From NCBI RefSeq assembly GCF_918797505.1, contig NC_092794.1, positions 32,788,122 to 32,852,121 of the forward strand: 64,000 nucleotides of DNA. The letters run 5' to 3'. The number at the start of each line of letters is the position of its first letter. Position 1 is the first letter of the stretch. Positions 47,157-58,028 of this stretch are shown here, in pieces. The DNA comes from Bemisia tabaci. Lineage: Eukaryota; Arthropoda; Insecta; Hemiptera; Aleyrodidae. The notes under the pieces were generated by a model, which had not been told where the DNA came from, searched no databases, and saw nothing but the letters and a program-made list of their open reading frames with translations. A program made the position numbers and the translations under genes.

Positions 47157-49985
47157 TGTGGGCAACTTTCTGAGAAAAGTTGGTGAGTGGTATCAATCTC
47201 TTCGTCATGATATCTAATATCAGAATTTGGATGACTGTTGATTCTTATATAAAAGTTCACGAGAAACACGATGGTGCCACTGGTTTTCTCTGAAATCAAC
47301 TCCCAAGCTCAAAAAAAGCTCTCAAAGTGAGGCCAAAATGGAGGGGATATCCCACCCTACTCAAAGAGTCCACCTCTACATCAAGACAAACTCTCCATGC
47401 AAAGATTGGGAGCAAATACATTAGCAGGGTTGCCATGTTTTCAGTTTTGGAGTCCCCAAATAAAGTGGCAGCCCTGTCCTTTGCCAACCTTTTGCCATCC
47501 AAAATTGATAGAAGAAGGGGTTTCAGGGGTTTCGAATTGAACCAGATCCTGATTCCAAACTAAAGCTTGTATGTGTGCTCTCAGAAGAGCTGGATTTAAG
47601 GCTGCTTTTGTGGGAGGCAGATTTTCATTTTGGCATTGTTTCTTGGAGAACAGCTACCATCTTACATCGCCTATATCTGTTAATGTGCTCTTTGGAAGGC
47701 ACAGCTGACACACACATTTCTCTAGCTGTGTTATAATGTCTTCAGGTAGGATCAATGTTTTCCTTAGCTGTACTAATGCTTCCAATAATTCATTATCTGC
47801 GGACTGAAAGGTTTTCCACCAATTTGGTTACCTCTTCTTTGCAAAGAATCTTGTCATATCAGCGCCTGACAGCGCATGCAAGCCTGGAAGAGTAGATGCT
47901 TTAAGAGGTCCAAGGGCGTTGTAAATTGGAAGTAGGTCAATGAACTTCTTCATACCCTTCCCTACAAACATTCCAATTTCAGCAGTGAGCATGGGGATGC
48001 ATCACAAAGTTAAAATTACCACATCTGTATCAGCTGAATGTTTATGTGCGGTAATTACTCCTTTTGTAGCGAAAAAAACACCGTGAAGAATCATTTTTGT
48101 GTCAGCTTCTTCTTGCTTTGTTTGATAGCACTGCACATCGGTGCCATCCAAAAATTGCACGTTATTTCTCCAACTTACAATAGATTTCAACCTCTTATTC
48201 TCTGCTGACTTCAAAATTTGAATCGAAAGAAAGTTGGTCAAATCACCCTTTGCTTTTTCAAGGGCCAGAAGTTACTGGATTGAAATTGATGCAATTTTTA
48301 TGTCTGCTGATATTTTGTATTGAATTGGTTCATTACCTTGTTGACGGCGTACTCTTGTGTCATTTTTCAAAGAATTAGCTAGGTAAGTATCAAAAATAAT
48401 ATGAGTTTCATCGTAAAAACTGAATTTTTGTGTCAACCAATTAGAAAAATCCTTCGGGAGATCTTGAGTCTTGAGCCCTGCTGGCTTGAAGCAGCAGTGT
48501 AAAAGAACCGTACCGTCTATTATGAATGCTTCTTTCCCAATTAAGTCTAGCAATTCATTAGTGACTGATGAGTTTTCCTCCATCTGCTTGTCGTATTGAA
48601 GTTCCTGGTAGAGATTCCAAAATTGACAGGAATTCGGATTTATTTGCGCAGTGAAGCATTCTGCTGTCGAGACCAAATAATGATTTCAGCAAAGCGGTGA
48701 ACTCCTCGCTGATGTTAAATTTCACATCGACGTCAGGCCGACGCATCGATGCAATTAACAATCTTGATAATACAGAAAAATCTGTTTTCAGAACAACTGG
48801 TAATATTGTAAGGTAAGATGGTACGGCATGGTATGATGTGAAGGTATTTAATGATTTTAGGTAATTTGAGGAAAAATCTATGTAACACAACTTTTAAATT
48901 GAAAACAAATTTTTGTAATCATTGAAGGAAATACATTGAAAAACATGATTCATCTACTTATTTTGCGTATTATTTCTTTGCCCAAACACACATAAAATCT
49001 TCTGACAGTGTTAAGTCTTACTCGCTTGTCGGGTCCAGTCTAAGACTTTATGCGAGTTACTTGTACTTTTATTTTTATTCGCGGCCGATTTCCCGACTTT
49101 GAAGACAAACTCTCCTGGATACTTGGATAAAACACTTCGCAAAAGGTAAGTACACCCTAAAATTTGATAACCGTACCGAGGATGTATTGTTTGACTACTT
49201 ATCTCGACATCCACACTTTACGTAGTTATTTTATCATTTAAGATCGGCTATTGTAGCAGCCATTTATAGAGTCAAAATGGATGGCAAAGGCGTATACATG
49301 TTATCAGATGGATCTTAACTTTAAATTTGGTATAGGAGGCCCCGCAAATGTATTAAATCAGGACTACTGCTGTATGTACTTGCTTTTATTTTATCCATGT
49401 CTGCCATTTTGGCCGCCATGTTGAATTTACGAGCTTCAATATTGATCAAGAGTAATTTTTGACTTCATATTTGTAATGTGCGACCCAAAATACATCAGAA
49501 ACGATACCCCGCTCGACGAAATACGCCGATAACAATAAACAGGTTTCGATCGGCGGCCATTTTGGATTTTGGGAGGTTTTTATGGGCCGTGCAGTGAGTT
49601 GTAACTGTTTTTGAAACCTGGGACCACTTAATACAATCGCTGGCCGCCTCACTAGACGGTCAAATGAGAACTCAGCGATTTTCGTGCCGGGTGGGTATTT
49701 TCAGCCGCCATGTTGGATTTACGACATTTCTTTTGACCGGAGGCTATTTTAAACATAATAATCGGATTTTACGACCCAATGAACATAGGAATCGATACCT
49801 CACGTGTCATAATACGGAATTTTCAAAAATAAGGGTCACCGACCGGCCGCCATTTTATTTTTGGGCTTTGGGCGCTTCCTGCACGATTCTCAAGGTTATC
49901 ACCATCCAAATTCTGATTTTAGATATCATGACGAAGAGATTAATACCACTCACCAACTTTCCTCAGAAAGTTGCACACAGGTGTT
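47157..49985. mobile_element. Putative element bounded by inverted repeats, carrying the unnamed-family relic
   Basis: About 80 bp at 47157-47234 (GCAACTTTCTGAGAAAAGTT, TCTTCGTCATGATATCTAA, ATCAGAATTTGGATG) recur inverted at 49905-49985. Between them lies one protein relic (47530-48890, minus). Two or three diverged units with GGC(G/C)GCCATTTTnGATTTT words (49250-49880) lie near the right border. Whether this is one transposon or a chance pairing of a dispersed repeat cannot be decided from one copy. Confidence 0.5.
47530..48890 (-). pseudogene. Relic of an unnamed multicopy animal protein family (HALTGCDT-type)
   Basis: The minus strand reads FIIDGTVLLH, IIFDTYLANSLKNDTRVRR, QEEADTKMILHG, HSADTDVVIL, LPGLHALSGADMTRFFAKK and NLPPTKAALNPALLRAHIQA in one frame. 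The order D-G-x-x-L, D-x-Y-x-x-S-L-K, EEADT+hhLH, DTDVVhL, HALTGCDT, PPTKAAL is that of large uncharacterised proteins repeated many times in fish, cnidarian and arthropod genomes. I know no assigned function; the spaced acidic residues would suit a nuclease-like fold, but that is inference. The frame carries stops at 48272, 48002, 47828 and 47654, and a frameshift near 48580 separates the upstream part (FLSILESLPGTSIRQADGGK). Confidence 0.75.
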
Positions 49986-50019
49986 CGTTTTCACCTACAA
50001 AATAATAATCTTTAGGCAT

Positions 50020-50290
50020 CCAATCACAGTGATGAACCCGGGAGCAATAAGCTCCGCTGAATTCCATTGGCCCCAGCCTCAGAATGAACGCGGGGCAGCG
50101 CACCAATCACGAGCCGCGCAATTCAAAACTTAGTCTCCACAGCGCCCGCCAAGTTCATACTCGCATAGCGGTGCTCCCGCAAATATCTCGCACAGCGCTC
50201 ACGTTGACCAATCACAGCCAAGCTCGAGGCAACACTCTCTCACGCGGCCGGTATAAATACTGGGACGCTGCGCTCTATGAATTCACTTCC
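50020..50290 (+). promoter_or_regulatory. Promoter-like block: CCAAT boxes, TATA box, initiator
   Basis: CCAATCAC occurs at 50020, 50103 and 50208, with an inverted CCATTGG near 50066. TATAAATA at 50252-50259 is followed 33 bases later by an initiator-like TTCACTT (A at 50285). The block is richer in GC than its surroundings. An AATAAA lies at 50646-50651. The arrangement fits the U3-R of a solo LTR, or a genuine Pol II promoter; no coding sequence follows. Confidence 0.55.
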
Positions 50291-50645
50291 AAGTGATGCG
50301 CCGTCTGATCAACACCCAGTACCCAGATCCAGGCAAGCAGCGAAGCAAGTTAATCAAGACCAAGGAAATGAAGACTCAACCAAGCTCATATAGCAGCTAA
50401 CAAGGAATCTCGAACCCAAGTCAAGAATCAAATTCCTCGAGTAAGGTCAAGGAGCCAATTTGGAGAGCAAGCTGAATCACCTATAGCGATCGGAGCGGCA
50501 AATCTCTCGAGGTCATCACGGAATCAATCTAAATCATCTACTTTTGGCATTTTCTCAAAATTATCCAGGAAAATTCAAGACATCTCTAGATTCACGTTTG
50601 TATAAAATCCTTGAGCCGGAGAAGTCGATTCATTTATGAATCTGG

Positions 50646-50651
50646 AATAAA
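50646..50651 (+). terminator. Polyadenylation signal AATAAA (candidate LTR)
   Basis: AATAAA 360 bp after the initiator at 50285, followed by GTGCAATAGCACAGAGTGGT. Together with the upstream TATA it could define R/U5 of an LTR. A TGGTGGCCC near 50740 could be a primer-binding site, but I see no pol downstream. Confidence 0.4.
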
Positions 50652-50759
50652 AATAAGTGCAATAGCACAGAGTGGTATTCAATATTTTCAGTCCTTCTGA
50701 CTTTCCTGCGCAAAGCAGAAGCCGGCGCATTACGTGCCTGGTGGCCCTTCAGGTCTCCC

Positions 50760-53190
50760 ATTCAAGGATAGTAGCCGGCTCACTCTGAGTCAGGTAAAAA
50801 TAAAAATCACCTAGGATAGGATCCTTCTGATCACTAAAAAATAGTCTCCCTTCCAATCTTTTCCTTCTCAGTCTAATTTTCCGAGCCAAGGCAAATTGGG
50901 GGGTCGCTACAGCTCTTCACTTGTCTCTCACTTGAAAACCTCAGATCCTATTCCATCTTTTCTTTCTTTTCTATCATTTCTACAATCGGTCCCTCGGTAC
51001 AATTCACTTTCAACATTTAGGTCTAGCATAGGTTTTTTAACCATTTTTGAGCCGTCATCCTACATTTTTTGGTCCCTCGGAAAGTTATCACTTTTTGGCT
51101 ACACTCATTCTTTTGGTATTTTTCTTTGACACGTCCAATCCTACAACAGGACTGGATTATTGTACATGTGAGAAGACTAAATGTATAATAACTCTAAATT
51201 GAAAATTACAATTATTCTAAAACTGCCTTTTTGTTGCATAATGAGTGTATTTGTACAAATTAAAAATAAAAATGAAACAAAGAAATGGGCAATTGCGCTA
51301 AAAAATCGTAAAAAGTCAAGTATTATATTTAGTCTTGGCAACATTGGAATGTGTTTGGTTTCGTTTCATTTTTACTCAATTTTGTACATTTGGATCATTG
51401 TTTTGGTCAACTTCGCCACATTTGTCACCAAATGATTCGGTCGGTGAATAGGAAGTGTTCGCCAAAAAACCGCAAAAAGCGCCAATTTCGGTGCTTCTTT
51501 CAGTCTACTGCTTGTCAGGGCATTAAATTTCCCGATGAGCAAAAAGCATTGAACGCATTTTTTGGAAAATTTGACAAGCTTTAACTTTGAAAAAACCGAT
51601 TTTGCCATCACATCAACCCTTGGCAAGTTGCAGACAAAAATCCGCAAAAAGGCCGATTTTAAGCAATATTTGCCAAATTTGGCAACTTGTTGGCACAAAT
51701 TTTGTGAAAAATGGTTGAAATTAGGATTCAGCGTCAAAAATTACACAGGGCACCTTACAAGTAATGCCACCTGATGTTTTTGAAGGCTGAAATTCATATC
51801 TGCCTGGACTTAACAAGCGTCGTCGCTCGAAAAAGCCGTTACAAAAATGACCATATGGACGGAGTTAAACAGAAAGGAACCAAGCCACATCGAGATCCAA
51901 CCGAGAAAAAGAGGTTTAGAGTTTGGCTCCTGCATAAGACTCAATGTAAAAGATAAACTTCAAGTTCAATTTCTGCAAAATTTGCTCCAGCAAAAACTTT
52001 GAATTTTTGGCGATAGATAGTAGAGGAGTGGTTGAGTTTAAAACTACTCATAACTCAATTTTTTCCAAAATGTGGGTTGGTTCCTTTCTGCTTAACTCAG
52101 TCCATATCTCACGAATAAAAAATCTCCATGCAAAGTGTAATATATCGATGGATGCAGAATCAAACAAACCATCAACTTTTTATTCAGATCAAAATAGAGT
52201 CCTTTTGAGATATCTACAAAACTGTAAGAATTGATGGATTTAAAAATGGAGAAATTGGCAACAATGCATGTTCAAATTAACACGACCTTAAAAACATGGA
52301 CATTTCTTTAAAATGCGCAATTTTTGGAGAATTTTCGTTCAAATCGCGACTTTATAGCTCAACTTTAATGCCCTTTACGGAATGGAGAATTTGCATGTAA
52401 ATTTTTTATTGCTTCATCTGAAAATGCTTAAAGAGTTTATTTCAAAGTATCTTCTATATTATACAGCTACAACCAAAATCTTAGAAGCACTATTTCTGAC
52501 GAACTGCCGGACCGATAAGGATGATCTTTACATGTATGTCATCTGTAGTAGATGTAGATGTGCAAAAAATTATGAAACCCCTAACTTTTAATGTAGTAGA
52601 GCTTTTAAAGCTCACGTCACTTAAGTTCAATGTTAATAGCGTGAGAGATATGTCGTTTCCGCTAGAAACGTCAAGGTGTGGGATTCTACCTGAGTGACTC
52701 GAATAAACAATAAAACAATGGAAAAGCTCGTGAAGGGCTCCTCATTCGAAGAGTTGAGGAACGGTGCTTCGCTCAGGGTTCAAGGTTCAAGGTTCAAGGT
52801 CCAAGGTATAAGGTTTAACTCAATTTTTCCTGCATTCTTCCAGCTTCGATTTGTGGCATTGGTCAATTTACTTGATTGCTGAATTTCTATTAATATTTAC
52901 AGTAGATAAACAGCAGATACAAAGTGAGAAGGCAGGCGCTGCGTCGCGTCGGAACGGACCAAATATTATTAACTTTTAACGGTCAAAATCCGATTTTTTT
53001 TTTTTTTAAATTAAGTATTTAAAAATAACATAATAAATGGAAATTTCCCCAGTAAGTGGACTGTGAAATTATGTACATCCAGCTATTCCTCATCATCTAC
53101 AAATCTGAGTGTTACGTCAAAAATTTTGAAATCGATGCAGCTCAAACAACATAGTGTATTAAAATGGAAGAACATTTTTGCCTACACATA
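50760..53190. other. Unassigned AT-rich stretch
   Basis: No gene or clear transposon recognised. At 52777-52815 a heptad repeat (GGTTCAA)n decays into GGTCCAAGGTATAAGG. Several short open frames (51181-51774) show no homology and lack splice or start context. Confidence 0.5.
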
Positions 53191-53199
53191 TGCGTATAG

Positions 53200-53280
53200 G
53201 GCCCGCGAAGCGGGCTTGAGGGCGCGAGGCGCCCTCCCGGGGGTTGGGCCGCGTAGCGGTCAGGGGGCATGGCCCCCTAG
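53200..53280 (+). repeat. Cluster of GC hairpins ending CTAG-T, possible Helitron end
   Basis: Four adjacent palindromes: GCCCGCGAAGCGGGC, GGCGCGAGGCGCC, CCGCGTAGCGG and GGGGGCATGGCCCCC, then CTAG at 53277-53280 followed by T. Helitrons end with a hairpin and CTRR before a T, but the last hairpin here touches CTAG instead of lying about 10 bases before it. Confidence 0.4.
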
Positions 53281-54110
53281 TTTTTCATAATCTAATAAAT
53301 AGAATTATGCGCGGTCCGCCGTGACCTTGAACTTCTCGGCCCCGTCCCGCGGCCTCCTTGTGTCCCACACCCCTCCTAAGGATCGATCGGCGGGACCCCT
53401 GCGGCCGGGTCTCCGGTCCTCCCGCCGGGTTTTCCGGTCCGACCCTCCGGGAGGTTGCTACAGCCCCTAAGAGTTCTTTCGGGAAAACCGCCACCACTCG
53501 CGCCACGTTTGTCCTTCCGGCTCGAGATTCGGCACGCGGGTGCACTCGGGTGGCCGGAGCTTAAGTCCAAAGAATCGCCGAAGCCGGCCTCCTCGGAGGG
53601 GCGCTGCGCCCCGAAGGCTGTTTTTAACGACCCCCGCACGGAGTGCCCCACTTTTTACCTTCCGTTCGTCCCCGGGCTCCCGGTTCCGTCTGCGGGTCAG
53701 CGACGTTCGGTCAGGTTGGATTTAGCGATCCCTCCATCCGGGGGCGCGCTGGTGCCCTCCGACGGTTTTCGGAAAAATCGGCCTGGCTCCCTTCCTGCCG
53801 GGCCGATCGGAGCCGCGTTTGTACCGGAGGTTTTGCCCTTCGTCCCGCGTTGGGAGGTGCAAACGCCCCCCGGGGGTCCGCAACGGGGGAGCCGCGGGAG
53901 CTCCCCGAGGGTATCGGTGCCGACCCAGTTTCTCATTAGGTCACGCGGATTTTGGAGACGGGAGGCCGGATCGCTGTTGCCATGGTTATGCTTTACTCAT
54001 ATGACTGCGCACGGCTCGAGCGCGCGGTGTCGCAAGATCTCGCTCACCGGTGGGATTGTTTTGAGCTCAGCCCGTCGGGAAACTTGAATTCGGCAGCCGC
54101 GCATGTTTTT
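53281..54110. other. GC-rich island of unknown origin
   Basis: About 800 bases of strikingly GC- and CpG-rich DNA with sharp borders in AT-rich surroundings. Because stop codons are rare in such DNA, long open frames appear on both strands (for example 53455-54087), but none gives a recognisable protein. It could be the 5' UTR/promoter of a retroelement, a CpG-island promoter, or foreign DNA. Confidence 0.5.
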
Positions 54111-54114
54111 CTTT

Positions 54115-55400
54115 TTTACTTTTCATCTTTAAACTCTGGTGTGGGAAGCGTAGTGATTTGAGGGTAGCTGCGGCAGTTCAATAGTTTCATTCATAAGAAG
54201 AGAACAGGAGGAAGATTTGTATTGCTCAATCGCGAAACACGGCCGATATTCTTAAATTTTAAGTTTTTTCATCGTTTGTATGTTCTAGCGTCGCATTGCC
54301 AAAAAAAATTGAAATTAAACCCTGAGTCCTGCAATCTTAAGTTTCAGCAGTCGCTATTACAATGTGCGATTGCCATTACTCCACAAAATAAATTAAAATG
54401 TTCCCAGCTACGTTCACTAAAATTGACCGCGATTGCAATAATATTCACCAAAAGTATGCGTGCTTATAGTATTTCTTAAAAACTATTTATTTTCGATGCT
54501 TCTATTTCGGCCCATAAAAAGACGTTAAGAGAGAAAAATAATTTGATTTTCATGTTTTATTTTTTTTTAATATTGAAGAAAAATTATCTATACAGGGTGA
54601 ACATGAACTTCAAAATCATAAAAAAAAAAAAAAAATCAAATCATGAGTTGAAAAACGCTAATTCCGCGAGTTTAAATAATCGAGGCAAACACAGTTAAAA
54701 TACCGTAAAACGCATAGCGCCTACATTACAGAGGGAATATTTCACGTATTGCGCGTTCACCAAGGGTGCGCGCTGAGGTTGAGAATTTGTAATTTGTCGT
54801 TGTAGGGCCTACCGCGAGGCACACCGTGTCCTAGAATTTTGCACTCTTGGACTCAGTAACACATTTTTAGTTTCAAACCTCCATCTGACGGTCCATCGCA
54901 AATATTTCACTATCCTATTCCACTCCTTGATCCGAGAAATCTTTGTTTTGCAATGTTGTCTTTTCAGTATGCTGATCAAAAGCATCAATCATTGATAAAA
55001 TGGGAAGCATACAAGAAAAATTCGCGAATGACAATTTATCCATTCCAAATATTCTTCAATTAAGCGCAAAAATAGCGCAAGTGATCGAGTTATTAACGAG
55101 ATAATTACTTACTGGGAACAATGGTCGACTTTTAATTATTTTACATTTGCCTGAAATTGTTCAACCCACCTCGGATAGATTTATGAACGCTAATATCGAA
55201 CATCACGTCCGTTTTTTTGGGTTAGGTGTTAGGTCAATGTTCCCCGCAAAAATAGGAATTTTCCCTACAAATCTAGCTTTTCCAGAGAAGTATCAGTGTT
55301 CCGGAAAATCTGTGCATGATGGAAGAAAGCTACATCCGTGTTCGGATTCAGCAGCCAAAATCTCATAGGGACTTTACTATTGCATGCCTATTAAAGTTTC
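54115..55400. other. Unassigned stretch with one orphan TIR-like start
   Basis: AT-rich, no gene recognised. TACAGGGTGAACATGAAC at 54591 resembles the left end of a TIR element, but no inverted partner is seen. Confidence 0.45.
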
Positions 55401-55402
55401 TT

Positions 55403-56010
55403 TTCTAATCCTAATATCGAGGTTTTTCCAGACCAGTGCTCCTATTCGCCCATATAACACCATGTATAACTCATCCGATTGTTTTGCGCCGGAAAGAAAA
55501 TAAGGAAAACATTTTTCTCAGGTAACTAGTGGGTGATACTCATTCAATTTTTGCCTTTGAATCCGAAAATGATCTTATTTTTCATCTAAAATCTACCAAA
55601 TTTTTGAAAAATAGATTTTTCAGCTCAAAAAATCCCCTCTTTCAGGGATATTGATTTTTCCGAAGGTTTTGGAAGAGAACGATGATCAATACAGACTAGA
55701 AAAATTATATAAGTTTAATAAAAGTAAAGATGACGATCTTTTACCTTTTGTATCAGGGTTAATTAACAATTAGAAGGAGTTTAATGTCGCGAAATTTATC
55801 AACATATAAGAATTTTTATATTGTTACCATTTAAGAGGTACCATTTAAGGCTGCAGCGTCAAGAATTGAGTGGAAATAACTCCACTTTTTAAGTGAGAAA
55901 TAAAATTTTCCTCTCTTCTCCGACGCATAACAATCGGATGAGTTTTACATGTCGTTATAAAGGCGGAAAGGAGCACTTGTCCGATAAAATATTGATGTTA
56001 GGAACAGAGA
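55403..56010. mobile_element. Fold-back element (arms about 95 bp)
   Basis: 55403-55500 (CCAGACCAGTGCTCCT, AACTCATCCGATTGTTTTGCG) pairs with the complement of 55915-56010. The interior is AT-rich and non-coding. It lies just upstream of the Helitron 3' end at 56142 and may be part of that element. Confidence 0.65.
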
Positions 56011-56114
56011 GGAAACTTGAAAGAGCATGCGATAAATGACTATTGTGTAATTTTGGCAGCTAAATCCGAAAATCACCGTATTTTTTCTCCTGTCATTCAG
56101 TCTGCATAAACTGC

Positions 56115-56142
56115 TACGTGCGAAGCACGTAAGGGTCGCTAG
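56115..56142 (+). mobile_element. Helitron 3' terminus (hairpin + CTAG)
   Basis: A 7-bp stem TACGTGC-GAA-GCACGTA (56115-56131), 7 spacer bases, then CTAG at 56139-56142 followed by T. This is the canonical Helitron 3' end (hairpin then CTRR, insertion before T). Confidence 0.8.
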
Positions 56143-57655
56143 TCTGATATAAAATAAATCCGAAACTTTTTTTCCGAAACGAATAGGTTCCCGAACCGCT
56201 GGATGGTTTTCTGCCCCGCGATCCTTTTTCGCGTCGTCAGGACATCGGCTAGGAGTGCTTTCCTCTTCGCAGTCCGTTTTCCGTGGAGCGGTAAAAAACA
56301 GAAAGGCGTAAGAGCAGCGCGAGGTATATGCTGTTTCTCCATTGCCTAGATCTATTTTGCTGCTACGGTGACGCGTCATCCGTTCATTCTCGCCTCCTGC
56401 GCCGGTGCGTATTTCAATCGATACGGCGGGAGATTTGAATAACAACGGATGAGAAAACGTCATGGCAGAGATTTGAATGCTGGACGCAACAGGTGAGATG
56501 CCCTGTCCTATTTTCACTTCAGCTGTTCCTTGGCAATTACTCTTAGATTTATACATGCTATTTTTTCTGATAGAATTGTTTAACCTATGGTGCTTTCTGC
56601 TTTTTATTTTTTATAAAACGTGTTGAGTGAATGGTGATGATTATTTATTTGTTTTAAAACGTTGAGTTAATTATTTTGTGTTGCTTTGAGAAAACTTAAC
56701 ATGCCCAAGCGTAGAAAATCCAATTTGAGTCGTGACACTTTGAATAGTAGGAAAATTAGATGTTACAAGCAAAATGTGTCTGGTGATAAAACAGTTAAAT
56801 TTTCGTTTTAGTTGGCGATTTTTTACGGGATTGGCGTTTGAGTACGATGCAGAAGAAAAGTATAACATTCGCCCGTTACTCTCTCTTGCAAGAATGGACA
56901 ACCCTTGCACAACATGTGACGCATTTAAATGGCGGGACGAGCGCGACGGTTTGTGCTGTAAAAAAGGTAAAGTTTATTTATCATCCTTAAAGGAGCCTCC
57001 TGAACCACTGAAAACTTTATTTTTAGGGGAAAAAATTGAGAGCATATAATGGATGCTTTCAGATGACCTCTTTTGGCTCTGATTGTGAAATATGTTCATT
57101 TAATTTTTCTCCAACATTTCTTGTTCAAGGGCAAATTTATCATCTCCACAGCTCCCTTCTTCCAACAGGCACTAGTATACATAATTTTCTTCAAATATAC
57201 TTCATTGGTAATAATGAGCTTGATTAGACAGAGCCGTTGAAAATCAGTTGCAGCAAGTACTACATAAATACAATAATCTCATTCAAACATTTAAAACCGC
57301 CTTAGATAGACTGCCGGATGAGAATTACAAAATCTTTATCAGTGCTGATCATAAACCCGTCAGTAAGCATGCCCGGCAATATAATGCTCACAGTTGGTAA
57401 CGAAAGTGCAGGGTTAATACGTTCAGACAAGTTTGACATGAGAGATATAGTTTTACACACAAGAGACAACTCCCTTAAGCGAGTGCCTGAAACTCGTAGG
57501 CACTATGATGCTTCGCAGTATCCCATGACATTTTTGAAAGGGCAAGGAGGATATTTTTTTTAAGTTTATCAAGTTAATCCCACTTCAAAAAAGCCTATAA
57601 TTAATAAGAAGGTCACGTGTATCGATGTGTATGCTTACTTCCTTATGTTTCGTTA
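56143..57655 (+). mobile_element. 3'-truncated Helitron, starting at the end of another
   Basis: Begins TCTGATATAAAATAAATC (Helitrons start with TC) directly after CTAG of the preceding copy. About 560 bp of 5' leader is followed by the start of the Rep/helicase gene at 56701. The element stops at 57655 next to a (TA)n tract, so the Rep HUH motifs and helicase are absent. Confidence 0.72.
56701..57655 (+). pseudogene. Helitron Rep/helicase N-terminal relic (frameshifted)
   Basis: Starts ATG at 56701 (MPKRRKSNLSRDTLNSRK), then, after a frameshift, MDNPCTTCDAFKWRDERDG..CCKKGKV and PPEPLKTLF (the CxxC...CC zinc-like motif), YNGCFQMTSFGSD, FLVQGQIYHLHSSLLP, HNFLQIYFI, YKIFISADHKPVSKHARQYN, RDIVLHTRDNSLKRVPETRR, YDASQYPMTFLKGQGGYFF and KKVTCIDVYAYFLMFR. 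These are, in order, the motifs of the Helitron-like N domain. At least three frame changes are needed, so it is dead. On in insects, such proteins carry Rep and PIF1-type helicase domains further on; both are missing here. Confidence 0.85.
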
Positions 57656-57656
<1 letters not shown>

Positions 57657-57692
<36 letters not shown>

Positions 57693-57760
57693 ACCGTCGC
57701 TCCGCTTCGCTCCGCGCCGGTTGTAGTGGGGGCGAAGCCCTCCCAGGACGCGCGCGTTTT
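57657..57760. repeat. (TA)n microsatellite and GC-rich hairpin block
   Basis: (TA)14 or so at 57658-57686, then CGCTCCGCTTCGCTCCGCG and GGGGGCGAAGCCCTCCC. The second block has the same GCGAAGC centre as the MITE cores and the Helitron hairpin. Confidence 0.8.
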
Positions 57761-58028
57761 TTAGTTTGAGTGTCCGGCCTCAGTTGTTCTGTCTTTTAAG
57801 TGACCCGCGCGTCCACCGCGGGAAGAGTGTATTTTCCGGAGGGGCGGGGGCGGGGAGTTATCAATCTTTGGAGGTTGGATTTACGTTTACACTGTTGGAG
57901 GCATTGATTATTCGAATAAGGACTTCATGTCGCCAGATTGCAACAAACAATCCACATGTAATGTCTGATATGAAAAAATGTCAACAAACGCTGTGGCAAG
58001 CTCGAATGACGATGGATGAATCTCCATA

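Noticed and set aside
53455..54087. 210-codon open frame, longest in the window
   Set aside because: It lies in the GC-rich island, where stops are rare by composition; overlapping long frames exist in several phases and on the other strand, with no recognisable protein.
55945..56556. 203-codon open frame on the minus strand, the second longest in the window
   Set aside because: It runs antisense across a Helitron junction (3' end of one copy and leader of the next), has no recognisable domain, and no splice or promoter context.
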